Positions 1 through 9,143 are shown, numbered from the stretch's first letter. The stretch: 28,130 nucleotides of DNA from Chlorokybus atmophyticus (GCA_009103225.1 RHPI01000385.1:611921-640050); one strand, 5' to 3'. A program made the numbers and translations. The notes: a model not told the origin generated them from the sequence alone.

Positions 1-70
1 GCCGCAGCCTCAGGCGCCACCTGCGCCGCCCGGCCAAGTTCCGCCGCAGCAGCTCGCCGACTGCGTCGTC

Positions 71-519
71 ATGGACGCCGGCCTGGGAGAGGGCGCGCAG
101 CCGCAGCAGGAGCGGGAGCCCTGCCAGGCGCCAGGCGCCGGCCCCAATCCTCCCACCGCTCTCCCCCACCACCGGAGGCAACGTCACGCGTGCCTCAACC
201 AGCCCCTCCGGCAGCGCCGCCTCTTTCGTGCCAGCCCCCTCCTCCTCTCCCCCAGGGCGGAGCAGCGCCTCCGGCTCCCGCAGCTCCCGCATGGCCACCC
301 TGCGCGCAGCCCGGCGCGCAGCTCAGCGATGCAAACAGGAGTTTTCCGTTGCAGTTAAGGCATTCGTGGCCCTCACTGCAGCCACAGAAAGCTACATTGC
401 CCTATATTCCAGTGATGAAGAGGCGTGCTCCGAGTAGCGCTGACGCTGCTCCCTCCCCGCCCAACCTCCGTGAGCTCATCAACACGGTGGTCAACGTACC
501 CGGGCTTAGCGGGGAGTGA
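71..519 (+). other. GC-rich stretch with Pro/Ala/Ser/Arg-rich open frames
   Basis: Several overlapping open frames cover this part on the + strand. One is rich in Pro and Ala. Another (228-437) starts Ser/Arg-rich and becomes a helix-like Ala/Arg/Lys segment ending in an acidic tail (SSDEEACSE). No domain is recognisable. The stretch lies upstream of and on the same strand as the DIRS-A pol, so it could be a decayed gag-like first ORF. That is inference from position and composition only; biased GC-rich sequence opens frames by chance. Confidence 0.2.
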
Positions 520-679
520 TTGGTAGCCCGTGTTGACAGCGTTGAATACCCCACCCTAGGTACCCTCAACACCACAATCCTCCCCTCGCAACTCAGAGCG
601 CATGTGCCCGCATTGTGCGTGCTTCTCGTAGTTGCACCAGCACACACGCCCCCACCACCTCTGGCAGCGAAGAATGTGA

Positions 680-1102
680 TTGTCAAAAAACGGCATGGTG
701 CTCGCGCCAAATGGTATTCACGTCACACAATTCACCCGCACCTCCCACTACATACGCGTGCGACAAAACATCGTCAACCGCATCACCAACGACACAATCG
801 TGCGAGGTCTACTCAGCATGTGGCGTCGTTCTGAGCTTGTCACCGACTCCAAGTATCCGCTGATGGCGGCATACGTACATGTCATGTTAGAAGCAAGCTT
901 GTACCGAGAGTTTGGAGAAGACAACGCTGCCACTTTCAGCGAGGATTGCGCGCGCATGTTGGAGGCAGCCAAAACCAAGTTGTCCACATCCTATACCGAG
1001 GCTCGTCTGATCGACGAGGTCTTGGGATTGTATAGTGAAGTCAGGTTCACAGCAGCCCAGCATCGCAGCCAGTTTCAACACATGGCCAGGTATTTGTGTT
1101 GA
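680..1102 (+). CDS. Hypothetical 140-aa ORF, possible DIRS ORF1 fragment
   Basis: I do not recognise this 140-residue frame. The amino acid composition is ordinary, with mixed hydrophobic and charged residues that look helical (for example AAYVHVMLEAS and LIDEVLGLYSEV), unlike the low-complexity frames before it. It ends in a stop just before a stretch with no convincing gene. It lies about 0.8 kb upstream of the DIRS-A pol on the same strand, where DIRS elements usually carry a gag-like ORF1. No zinc knuckle or other Gag motif is visible. A host exon or a chance ORF are equally possible. Confidence 0.3.
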   Translation: MSKNGMVLAPNGIHVTQFTRTSHYIRVRQNIVNRITNDTIVRGLLSMWRRSELVTDSKYPLMAAYVHVMLEASLYREFGEDNAATFSEDCARMLEAAKTKLSTSYTEARLIDEVLGLYSEVRFTAAQHRSQFQHMARYLC

Positions 1103-1893
1103 TTCCGGGCGGCCCGGTGCATAGTGGCCAGCTTGCCGTGCCCTTGTGCCAATGCTGCAACGCGCGGTCGGTACAGCTGCTCGTGAGCTGTTCTGGCGCT
1201 GCGCATGTGACCAGCAACACCGCCTTATGTTCGCATCATTCTAGCCATGCTTTGATGCTGCGTGCTTGGGATTGTTGGCGGCAAGGATGCTAGCCAGCGT
1301 GACTGCAGACGCGACACCATTGCTCCCACACCGTCAAATGAAGACCGTCGCCATGAGCAACACCAGCATCACGCAGCTGGTGGCCGGCAATAAGACAATC
1401 GACCTCCATTACAAAACGCTGCTGGCCCTCTCGAAGATCGCGTGTGAGTAGTTGATAAGTATGTGACTTGTTAGCTAGCGATTGCCAGCTTGTATAGCTG
1501 CGCTTGTGCGTGTGTAGTGACTTTCTACCCATTTGTTATACATGTACATATTCGCCCATGCCTCTCTGCTACACATATGCATGCATTCATGCGCCTTGTA
1601 AACGCCTGCTGGCACGCTGGTGTTGCTGACGCGCGGCGGCTGATGCACTGCATGTTAGCGTGCATGCTTGTGCCTCTTGTCTGAGGCCCTGCGCTGCGGG
1701 CACAGCTGCGACGCCTCGGTTGCACGCAGAGACCCTCCGCCTCAGCGCCTGCCTTGGCACGCGCGGTAGACACGCAGCCTGCTTCGAGCTCGCAGGCGCT
1801 GCGTCTCTTATCTGCCAGAATAAGCCTTGACACCGGGCCCTTGGTCAGCAACAGCAGCTGCTGCTGGCCCAGCCAGTTGCAGCATCGGCTAGG
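1103..1893. other. No supported gene
   Basis: About 0.8 kb with only short overlapping frames on both strands. The longest are 60 to 110 codons and none carries a motif I recognise. The frame at 1266-1451 (61 codons) has no supporting feature. GCTGCTG-rich runs appear near 1850-1880, just before the DIRS-A pol frame opens. Confidence 0.5.
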
Positions 1894-2232
1894 TTGCTTC
1901 GGCCTGCTGCTAATCAGCCTGCGCCGCCTCTGACAGAGGTCTGCCAGCCTGACCAGCAGCCTGATGACGCTGCCGACGACCTCACCGGCAGCTGGTGTGA
2001 CGCAGTCGCATCATTCAGCACAGCCAACCTGGAGCGTGCGGAGGAGCTGGCGTTGGAGTTGCTTGCGGAGCAGCCATTGCTGCACGCGGAGCAGCCGCTT
2101 GGCCCGCTCCGCTTGTCCCATCACCATGGGATGCGCAGCGACAGCGACAAGTTGTTGTGCAAGTACTTGCACAACCGGACAGCCTGGCGGCTGAGCCCGA
2201 AAAACCCAACTGCTCGGATAGTGCGTGGCTAG
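1894..2232 (+). pseudogene. N-terminal part of DIRS-A pol polyprotein (presumed)
   Basis: This 112-codon frame is acidic and Gln/Glu-rich (QPDQQPDDAADDL, ERAEELALELLAEQ). It overlaps the start of the clear reverse transcriptase frame at 2157 but in a different phase, so a frameshift near 2157-2230 probably separates them. The N-terminal part of DIRS Pol is poorly conserved. The assignment rests on adjacency, strand and continuity of coding-like composition, not on a motif. Confidence 0.4.
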
Positions 2233-3500
2233 AGCAGCTGCGTGGCATCATACACGATACCACTGCGTTTACAGCAGCACTACTAGCGCTGCATGCAACT
2301 GCGTGGGAATGTTGGGTTGAGCGTACTGACCACCCCGCAGCGCGTAAAGTTTTGGCTTGGTTTCGCCAGGGCCTCCCACTACGTTTTGCTGGCACCAGCG
2401 GTGCGGCTAGCAAAAAATGGAAGCAAGTGCGTGCCATGCTAAACGCGGAGGGCTGGGGCTACCAGCAGCGCCAAGCTGCGATGCACAAGCGCACCCCCAC
2501 GCCGGTGCATCTGACCAACACAACGTTTGTAGCCGAGCATGCCTCCTTTGTGCGCGAGGAGCTGCAGAATCTGGTTCGCACAGGTGCTATCACATCAGTG
2601 CGCAAGCAAGCAGGTCAAGTCGTGTTAGGCATGGGCGTAGCGACGCAGCCCAAGCTCAGGTTGGTCATAGATCACCACTATGTTGACATTTTCTTGCCGC
2701 GCATTCCATTCCATTATGAGAAGCTCTCAAACATTCTACACTACACGCGCAAGGGCTCGTGGCAAGCAAACTTTGATATGAAATCGGGCTATCATCATGT
2801 GCCTATCTGACCACAGCACCGCAAGTACCTGTGCATATCATACCAAGGTCAGGTGTTTCGGTGGAATGTGCTTCTTTTCGGCCTAAGCATCGCATGCTAT
2901 GCCTTCACCCTCACGCAGCAGGTCATTTATGGACCATTGCGCATGAGAGGTCTTGACACATTGTCATACATTGATGATATGCACTTGGCCCACCAACGTA
3001 AGCCGCACGTGCGATGGAGGGTCAAGCTGCTCATGCAGCTATTCGCTGCCTTGGGTTTCTTTTTTTGCCTCCCTAAATGCAATCCGCACCCAACCCAACA
3101 ACTCAAGTTACTAGGCCTGTTGGTGGATTCGTACACGGGGGCGTTTGCAATTCCACCCCACAAGTTGCAGCAGCTGGAGGCAGACCTACGCGCACTCCAA
3201 AGCCTGTCTCACATTACAGCCAGACAGCTAGCAAGCGTGGCAGGCAAGCTGATGTCGTAAAAGCTAGCTATGACTCCGGAGCTGTTGTTTGCTCGCACCC
3301 TGCTTGAGCCCCTCAGCGGCGCTCTCACATGGGATTCTCTCTTCCCCTCGCCAGCTGACACTACGCAGTTCCTCGCCTGGTTGCGGTATCGAATGCGTGC
3401 ATAAGCGGCTCAGGGTTGCGCCTGGTGGAAACCACCAGCGTCAGTGCTGTTGCAAGCCGACGCCTCAGGCACACATGGGTGGGGGGCGGTCACCCTGTGG
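2157..3500 (+). pseudogene. DIRS-A pol: reverse transcriptase and start of RNase H
   Basis: This frame copies element RNA into DNA. Reading through stops at 2808, 3258 and 3402, it shows DIRS-type RT blocks in order: LRLVIDHHYVD, then FDMKSGYHHVPI with the first catalytic Asp at 2775-2777, then LLFGLSIACYAFT, then YIDD at 2967-2978. The RT connection follows (LLGLLVDS, ARQLASVAGKLMS). RNase H then begins with DASGTHGWGAV, its Asp at 3459-3461. At 3500, exactly after codon TGG (Trp), a solo LTR interrupts the frame, which resumes at 3989. Three in-frame stops plus the insertion make it non-functional. The RT family call is strong; the residues upstream of about 2450 are not assignable to a domain. 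Confidence 0.85.
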
Positions 3501-3983
3501 TGTTGAGGATATTCTTGTATCCGGTCAGCTTGCCCTGTGGGCAAGCATAGCCGCGAGAAGATTCAGGCGCGAGAAGGTGCCAATCAAGAAAGGTCCAGGC
3601 GCGGACTTCAATCGAGAAGGTTCTAGGCGCGGAGTCGAGTCCGGAGTCTAAAGACTTCCACTGGACTCCTGGCAGGCGCTGTAGATGAAACGTTGTAGCT
3701 CGGTGGTTACATTATTGTATGGCGCGTTTTATAGCTTGTTGGAAAGCTCTAAAAAGCAGCAACGTGGTGCAACTTAGAATGCAAAAATTGGTTGAGTGTA
3801 GAAGTTGTGGTAACTTCCCGAGTAGACAGGTGCAGAACCAGCGGGTATAAAAGCCCGCGGTGTGACTTTATTGTAATCCTTAAAAACGCCTTTTTTGGAT
3901 CAGCCTTGTGTGTATGCTCTGGTAGAGTGTGTGTGCTTGTGCTTGCACCAACTCCATGCATGATTAGTGTCCAAATCTCAACA
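3501..3983 (+). repeat. Solo LTR (family C) inserted in DIRS-A RNase H
   Basis: The 483-bp unit begins TGTTGAG and ends CTCAACA, which are perfect inverted ends of LTR type. It is flanked by TGTGG (3496-3500) and CGTGG (3984-3988), a 5-bp target duplication with one mismatch. Removing the LTR plus one duplicate restores the RNase H frame (AVTLW then GHVQG). Inside are a TATAAAAG box, a short hairpin (GCTTGCCC/GGGCAAGC near 3525-3543) and about three degenerate tandem units containing AGGCGCG between 3550 and 3640. It does not match the A or B copia LTRs apart from a short shared word (TTATAGCTTGTTG). No internal region or second LTR is present, so LTR-LTR recombination probably removed the rest. 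Confidence 0.85.
3846..3853 (+). promoter_or_regulatory. TATA box of the solo LTR
   Basis: TATAAAAG lies inside a small inverted repeat (GCGGG before, CCCGC after). It sits about two-thirds of the way into the LTR, as expected at a U3/R boundary. It sets the LTR orientation as +. Confidence 0.6.
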
Positions 3984-4759
3984 CGTGGGGACATGTGCAA
4001 GGCAATTTTGCAGCGCCCGAACTGCTGCTGGCGCCGCCTGTCAAAGAAGCGTTAGCATATATTAGAGTGCTGTGCGAGCTAGCGTGTGCAGCCGCACTTG
4101 CAGCATGTGGCCGTCACCTTGCACGGCGACTGCCAGCTAGCGCTGAGTAATTTGCGCAAGCTGACTGCACGCAACTTGTACCTGCGCGCAGAGCTGTACC
4201 AGTTGTGGGAGGTGCTCTGGCAGCAGGATTGGCTGCTGCACTGCTGCTGGCAGCCGGGGGTTTGCCTGCAGGTGGTCAACATGCTCTCGCGAGCGCCAGA
4301 CACTGGCGACTGGAGCTTGGCGCCTGCTCCGCGCCTGCTGTGCAGCAGGTGGGGTCAGCCGGTGCTTGACTGCTTCGCCTTCGACATTAACGCCAAGGCA
4401 CCGCTGTTTTATGCTGCGGCGGCCTGCCCGCGAGCAGCAGGCAATGCTCTCACCTCCAACTGGCGTGTCGGCGTTGGAAGCTTGGCTTGTGTGTTCCCCC
4501 CACTGGGTTTGGTCGCGCTGGCTGCGCGGTTGGTGGAGTACCACCGTGGTGCTCCACCAACTGTGACATGCGTGACTGCGTGCTGTTAGTGCCGGAGTGG
4601 GTGCACAAACCTTGGTGGGCTCGACTCATGCACTTGCCCGTGCTTAACACATGGTTCTTCCCACCAGCTACCGTGCCGACTGTGCGAGGGCCTAGAGTGC
4701 CTAGTCATGTGCGTAGGCCAACAGTTTTCACACACGTTGCAATGTTGCTGAAATTTTAA
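3984..4759 (+). pseudogene. DIRS-A pol: rest of RNase H and DIRS C-terminal domain
   Basis: This is the continuation of DIRS-A pol after the solo LTR. The frame from 3989 reads GHVQGNFAAPELLLAPPVKEA. It shifts near 4110-4135 into a frame with HGDCQLALSNLRKL and then VVNMLSRAPDTGDWSLAP, the RNase H end followed by the DIRS-typical linker. The conserved DIRS C-terminal block follows: LDCFAFDINAKAPLF, a Trp-containing segment, then FPP. A second shift near 4565 gives VLLVPEWVHKPWWARL. Two frameshifts and the inserted LTR make this a pseudogene. Its 3' end at 4759 overlaps the antisense YR reading from the other side. Confidence 0.8.
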
Positions 4760-5452
4760 GCTTCTTACCTGTGTGTAGTGCGTTACCATGTGTGTGGTGC
4801 GCCATGCTCCTTGCCTTTGCATCTGTGCTACGGTCATGCCTGAGGCCTTGCCGAATTGAGCCCCTCCCCTACAAAAGCTGTGCAATGCTACTTCAGTTTG
4901 CACGCCACTGCCTCGTAGATGCTGCTTGAACAATTAATTGGCAGTGGCATAGCTTAGCGGTTGTTCAAGCCATGCGCGTCTGTTGTGATGTAAGCCTTTG
5001 AAAATATGCCCAGTTCTCAAGGGCAGCTCGCACGCGGCAGCTCGAGCTAAGAACTCTCGCAAATTTGTGACGAACTACAACCCTGCACTGACTCGCACAG
5101 GGATGCGTGGTGCTGGTTGATCTTTCCAGTTCTCCGGCGTCACAGGTTGCACAAACACCTCGTTGGGGCTGTGATTGACATTGTCCACGCGCACCTGGCA
5201 GCCCTCCCCACAGCGTTGCCAGGATCTCCACAATTATAAGTACAACATCCGGTCACACATGACCAGCACTTGTGCTACACCGCTCAACTTGGCAGCCCGC
5301 TCGCTCATGTGCACAAGCAATTGTCGTAGTTGCTGCTCAGTCAAGGGCTTAGCCTGTCGAGGCTTTAAGCCATCCGCTACCAACATGCGCTAGTAGCCTT
5401 TCAGGTATTCTTGTGCTTTAAGAGACCTGCCCAGGTTGCCCGATGCCCGCGC

Positions 5453-5526
5453 TTATGCCACATTGGGCCGTGGTAACACATGTGACCGCTTGGTCGCATG
5501 TGTCACCACGGCCCAATGTGGCATAA
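5453..5526. repeat. Near-perfect 35-bp inverted duplication inside DIRS-A YR
   Basis: Arms 5453-5487 and 5492-5526 are reverse complements with two mismatches, separated by a 4-base loop (GCTT). On the minus strand the right arm encodes the expected YR residues around YATLGRGDTCDQ. The left arm is therefore an inverted copy of it, placed where the recombinase should continue to its GN-x-GRS block. Confidence 0.9.
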
Positions 5527-5642
5527 CCATTGGCCAAGTGCAGCACAACATTGCGCAGTAAGCCAGCCGCAATGCATGGCACCCCAGCACTTGTATTGCG
5601 CCGAGCACGACCAATGTGCTTGGGCAGCCAGTGCCCGTGCAG

Positions 5643-5669
5643 GTAGGCCCTCACAAAATGAGGGCCTAC
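5643..5669. repeat. Perfect 11-bp hairpin in DIRS-A YR coding sequence
   Basis: GTAGGCCCTCA (5643-5653) and TGAGGGCCTAC (5659-5669) flank a 5-base loop, CAAAA. On the minus strand it is translated in register (YDVGPHFVRAY), so it may be a chance coding palindrome and not an insertion. Confidence 0.7.
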
Positions 5670-5946
5670 ATCATACGCACTTTCCCATTGGCCTTGCACG
5701 AACCCAGCAAACTCCCACCATGCCGCGCTGCTAGCGTGCTGGTGCTCCACACCAGTGGCATGTGCACTAACTACTTGTGCAGCTGCAAGCGCTGACAGTA
5801 GCTGCTCTCGCCCGTTTTGAGAGCCTGCTTGCACTTTATCTTCATGTCCGTGCTCAGTCCGTGCTCAGTGCTGCCACACGTAATGTGTGCCCATAAGCTT
5901 CCACAGCTTGCGTGTGGTGCAAACTTGGCAATGAGTACATGTGTAA

Positions 5947-6088
5947 CCTTGCCTATGCTGTTACCACTGCCTTGATGAGGACACTCATCCACGGATGAGA
6001 CTCACTGCCAAATTTGGATCTAGTCGATCAAGCGACGTCAGGAGCAACATGTGCTCATGATAAACAATTGTTGCAAGCTCGGATGTTG
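5947..6088 (+). repeat. Direct repeat, copy 1, next to DIRS-A
   Basis: This stretch runs from CCTTGCCTATGCTGTTA to about TCGGATGTTG. It is repeated in the same orientation at 6567-6719 with roughly 85-90% identity by eye. Shared words include TGAGGACACTCATC and ACATGTGCTCATGATAAAC. It lies just outside the N-terminal end of the antisense YR. It may be one copy of the split direct repeats known from Kangaroo/PAT elements, or an unrelated short repeat. Confidence 0.75.
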
Positions 6089-6566
6089 ACGCATTGGAGC
6101 TCGCTAGCTAATAGGCTAGGGAGTCTATATAATTCTACCCCCTCCTGCTGCATCAGAGGACGCACAAGAGGGGAGCACGCTGTGCGCACCTCTTGTGCAC
6201 TGTCTTGTCACCAGGCCCTGCGCCGGGCATGGTGCCGCCTTTGCCAGCTGTGTCGGCCTCATGGATGGTAGCCAGAGGCCGAGCAGCTGGCAACCTTGCC
6301 GTGCATGGCAAGACAACTGCTGCTGGCATTGCAGCAGCGATTGTTGTTGTTCTCTGCGACGCTATAAGCGCCATCGTGCTCGCTCAAGTGCACGCCACAA
6401 CCCACCCACTCATCGCCGCCGCTGCCGCCGCCACCACCACCGCTGCTGGCTACTGCCGCAGCTCGGTGGCGGCGCCGGGCTGCGCAGCGCCATCCACGTA
6501 TCGCCTGTATCTCATGTAGCCAAGCGCGCACTGTCAGCCATTTGATGTGCATTTCGCACTGTCTTG
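6089..6566. other. Spacer between the direct repeats, no supported gene
   Basis: It contains a TATATAAT word near 6125, a hairpin (GCACAAGAGG near 6164, CCTCTTGTGC near 6190), and a CCG/CCA trinucleotide run at about 6411-6450. Overlapping Ala/Val- and Ser/His-rich frames of about 100 codons exist on both strands. They owe their openness to the triplet run and show no motif. Confidence 0.5.
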
Positions 6567-6719
6567 CCTTGCCTATGCTGTTAGCACTGCCTTTATGAGG
6601 ACACTCATCAACGGCTAAGACTCATTGCCAAAATTTGATCTAGTCGAGCAGGCGACGTGAGGCGCAACATGTGCTCATGATAAACAATTGCTGCAATCGT
6701 GCTGCAAGCTTGGATGCTG
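6567..6719 (+). repeat. Direct repeat, copy 2
   Basis: This is the second copy of the 5947-6088 repeat, in the same orientation. It has an extra segment of about 11 bp near its end that looks like a local duplication of a GCTGCAA word. Confidence 0.75.
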
Positions 6720-8051
6720 TGTTGTGTTGCTGATGGCAAAGTGGCTGGTGAAAACGCTCCGCGCCTTAGTTCAAATCGCCAGAGACCCCGCAAATGACCG
6801 TGCACTTGTTCATGGGGCGAGGGGTAATTGAGCTTAGTAAATTACCAAATGAAAGGTTAACTGCCTTATATTGCACTGGCGTCACCGACCCTGGTTTAGT
6901 TTGCGGGGGACCGTGGGACAGTTACGAACTGTTTGAACCAGCTGTTGTCCCCGCATGCAGACCAAGGCTGGGGACCCCGTACCGAACCCTAAACCGCCTG
7001 GGTGTTTTGACCATGGTCCGCAAGTGCGGAATAAGGCGGGTCCACGGAAAGAAATTCCGTGTGTACACAGCTCGACTTGTGCACGCGTGTGTGTATGTGT
7101 TGAACACTACACTCATTACGTGCTTGTGACATGTCGCACAACTGGGGGGAACACATTTTGTGCAACATTAATAGTGCTTTTTCTGTTTTTCAACTCATAT
7201 TTATGTCTCATTGAACGCTTTGAGGCCTCCCACACCTGCTGAGCTATGGGAACTCAATTAACTCCCACGTCTGCTAGCACGATATGGTCATACGCTTCGG
7301 GGCAGCAGAATCTTGGAGTTCCATTAACACACGCCATTGGCGCACATTGAAATTGAAAAGCGGCACTTAATGTGAGTGCGTCCGCTGGGTTTTGAACTTT
7401 TGCTGCGCGAATTTTAGACAAGCGCGCTACCTGCTGCACCACAATCATAAGCAAATGCAATTGAGACAAATGCGTCCCGCCGCGGCAGCCGACACAGCTC
7501 GTGATATTTCACGTAGATTTGCTCATTTAACGTACGACATAGACTACTTGGTAAGGCATTGCGAACTTGATTATGGCGGCCTGGGTGCAAATGTGCGGCT
7601 ACACGCAGCAAGAGTTCCGCAAAAGAGTTTTTTAAATAGCTGCGCCGAGGGTGCGAGTTATTGGACCTCGTGTCGCGAGTTGGGGAAAAATCGTGACAAA
7701 CCTCACCTATGGTTGCGTCTTTTGCTACCATAGTCTCGTGGTCGGAGCCCACTTGTTAAATTTGTAATGGAGCTTCACGTCTCAGATTCCTGTAGGGAAC
7801 TGAGGCAAATCCAAGGGCAAAGAATCGTTTCGAGCGGCTTGCCCTAGGCTGGGCGCAGGTCAACGCGTGCGCGTCGAGCCAGTTTAACCTATGGCCTCAT
7901 GAGCGGTCGCAATGCAATGGCAGGTCGCGCGGTGAGGTTAGCCGCTGCGATTCGATCGGTTATGACCGTTCATAGGCCAGAGCCAAAAGGCCGCGGGCCA
8001 ACTGATTGTCGTACGACCGTGACTACGGTGACGTGAGCTAGTGAGTGCTTC
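6720..8051. other. No supported gene; weak Pol III-box sequences
   Basis: Open frames at 6794-7129 (+, 111 codons), 7392-7733 (+, 113 codons) and 7414-7752 (-, 112 codons) show no motif, and the last two overlap on opposite strands. A TGGCAAAGTGGC word (6734-6745) followed by AGTTCAAATC (6768-6777) resembles tRNA A and B boxes, but the spacing is too short. A better tRNA-like candidate is listed at 7382-7448. The stretch ends where a truncated copia-A LTR begins. Confidence 0.4.
7382..7448 (-). other. tRNA-like sequence (SINE head or tRNA pseudogene)
   Basis: On the minus strand TGGTGCAGCAGG (7430-7441) resembles a Pol III A box and GTTCAAAACCC (7387-7397) a B box. Their starts are 44 bases apart, the normal tRNA spacing. 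The D stem pairs (GTGC with GCGC, one wobble). The anticodon loop would be CTAAAAT, and the T loop TTCAAAA is acceptable. The anticodon stem pairs at only three of five positions and the T stem hardly at all, so this is not a functional tRNA. I could not define the body or tail of a SINE. Confidence 0.3.
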
Positions 8052-8303
8052 TGTTAAATGTTATAGCTTGTTGAAAGTACATGTATAGGCGGCGCCTACA
8101 TGTAGTTGGTACGATCAGCTTAACCTTTATAGTTACGGGAGTTACGAGAGTTATGAGAGTTACGGGAGTTACGGGAGTTACGGCAGTTATGGTCAACCAT
8201 GGTCAACTTTGACTTTGACCGTTGACTTTGACCATTGACTAGTGTTGACTAGTGTTGACTTTGACCAGAGTTGACTAGAGTTGACTAGTGCTTAGTAGCA
8301 TAG
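8052..8303 (+). repeat. Truncated copia-A LTR (U3 part only)
   Basis: It starts TGTTAAATGTTATAGC like the complete A LTRs and carries the same palindrome, GTTACGGGA repeats and TTGAC repeats. It stops at CTTAGTAGCATAG, just before the TATATAAG box of complete copies. DIRS-B sequence follows immediately. It carries two TAGTGTTGAC units and about six GTTACGGGA-type units. Confidence 0.9.
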
Positions 8304-8540
8304 GCATGTTTCACAGGTGTCGGGTGGTTGAATCCACCAACCTTGGTCAGGAAAAGGGCCACTGGGCCAGGGTCTGCTGGTAGGGCAGCCCAACCACGAG
8401 GCGTGCAAAACTCCACAAAGCGGCGTCGGTAGCCCTCATGGCCGTGGTGGGTGCTAGTAGCACGTGACGCCGTTGCCATGCCGGGTATAAGGTGCGCTGG
8501 CGCTCAATCTCATAGTCTCCAGGGACATTGGGCATGAGCA
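8304..8540 (-). pseudogene. DIRS-B tyrosine recombinase, N-terminal fragment
   Basis: On the same strand as DIRS-B pol and directly after it, one frame reads GYRRRFVEFCTPRGWAALP and then DPGPVALFLTKVG. This matches the N-terminal helical (SAM-like, core-binding) part of DIRS-type YRs. A competing frame over the same bases is less family-like. The gene stops at the junction with the truncated copia-A LTR at 8303, so box A, box B and the catalytic Tyr are all absent. Unlike DIRS-A, the recombinase here runs in the same direction as pol. Confidence 0.6.
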
Positions 8541-9099
8541 ACTATAGGCTACGTTCAATAGCAGCTGCACACAGCATGTGTTAATGGCCAGGACGCAAGT
8601 CAATCCGCAATGCCCACATGCGACGATTGGGCAAGCCCCCTTGAAGTTCCGTGGCTCGAGGGCTAGGCCACAAGCAGGCTGGGCCTCTGGGTAGGCTTAC
8701 AACATCGGTAACAAATGGTGCCCACACCCCGCCGGGGCAGAGCACGGGCCACCAAGTTTGGGTTGTCCACTCGGGCACAATGAGGCACATGCGAGCCTTG
8801 CATTTGCGGGCATGGCGCAGAACAGTGCCAACACGGTGTGGTGGGGGATGGAACCAGTTGTTGGATTCACTCCAGTCAGAGTGAAAGGCATTGCCGGATG
8901 AGCCCGGACATGGCAACACCGAGTTGAAGGCCACACATACAATGTTGGCATGCGTGGCGAAGCGGTCCACATAAAAAGGGACCCACATGCGGGCGAGCAA
9001 GCGGACCCATGGGGTTTGCAAGGTCCAACCGTTCCAATTCGCTGCTTAAGAGAGCGCATCCGCCTCCTGACCGAGCTCACGTGGTATCTACTCCACATG

Positions 9100-9143
9100 C
9101 AAGCGGATGCAATGCCACCGGCGGGTGGCATTGCATCCACTTG
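9100..9143. repeat. 20-bp inverted duplication inside DIRS-B RNase H
   Basis: Arms 9100-9119 and 9124-9143 are reverse complements with one mismatch around a 4-base loop (GGCG). On the minus strand the 9100-9119 arm encodes the expected WHCIRL segment before HVE and IPREL. The other arm looks like an inverted copy inserted upstream of it, shifting the frame. Confidence 0.85.

Larger units (their letters stand above)
4750..5834 (-). pseudogene. DIRS-A tyrosine recombinase, antisense to pol
   Basis: A lambda-integrase-type recombinase would insert the circular DNA of the element. Read from 5834 downward, the N-terminal helical domain gives AWWEFAGFVQGQWESAYDV and YLHGHWLPKH, then NGYATLGRG. 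After a frame change come GNLGRSLKAQEYLKGY and LKPRQAKPLTEQQLRQLL. Box A reads SWQRCGEGCQVRVDNV, with the first catalytic Arg at 5213-5215. Box B is HSFCRGGA, where families have HSFRRG: the second catalytic Arg is Cys (TGT, 4871-4873), one C-to-T change. The nucleophile Tyr is at 4775-4777 (VTHYTQ). In-frame stops (for example after MLYL near 5234 and at AGL near 5065) and an inverted duplication at 5453-5526 also break it. Convergence with pol is the arrangement I recall for Volvox Kangaroo. Confidence 0.8.

Noticed and set aside
4137-4544. 135-codon minus-strand ORF opposite DIRS-A RNase H
   Set aside because: The plus strand has conserved RNase H and DIRS blocks here; the antisense frame has none and lies beyond the YR.
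6733-6790. tRNA gene or SINE on + with TGGCAAAGTGGC and AGTTCAAATC
   Set aside because: Box starts are only 35 bases apart and no cloverleaf forms.
8130-8290. CRISPR-like array of short repeats
   Set aside because: The GTTACGGGA and TTGAC repeats have no unique spacers and recur in every copia-A LTR; this is eukaryotic LTR sequence.
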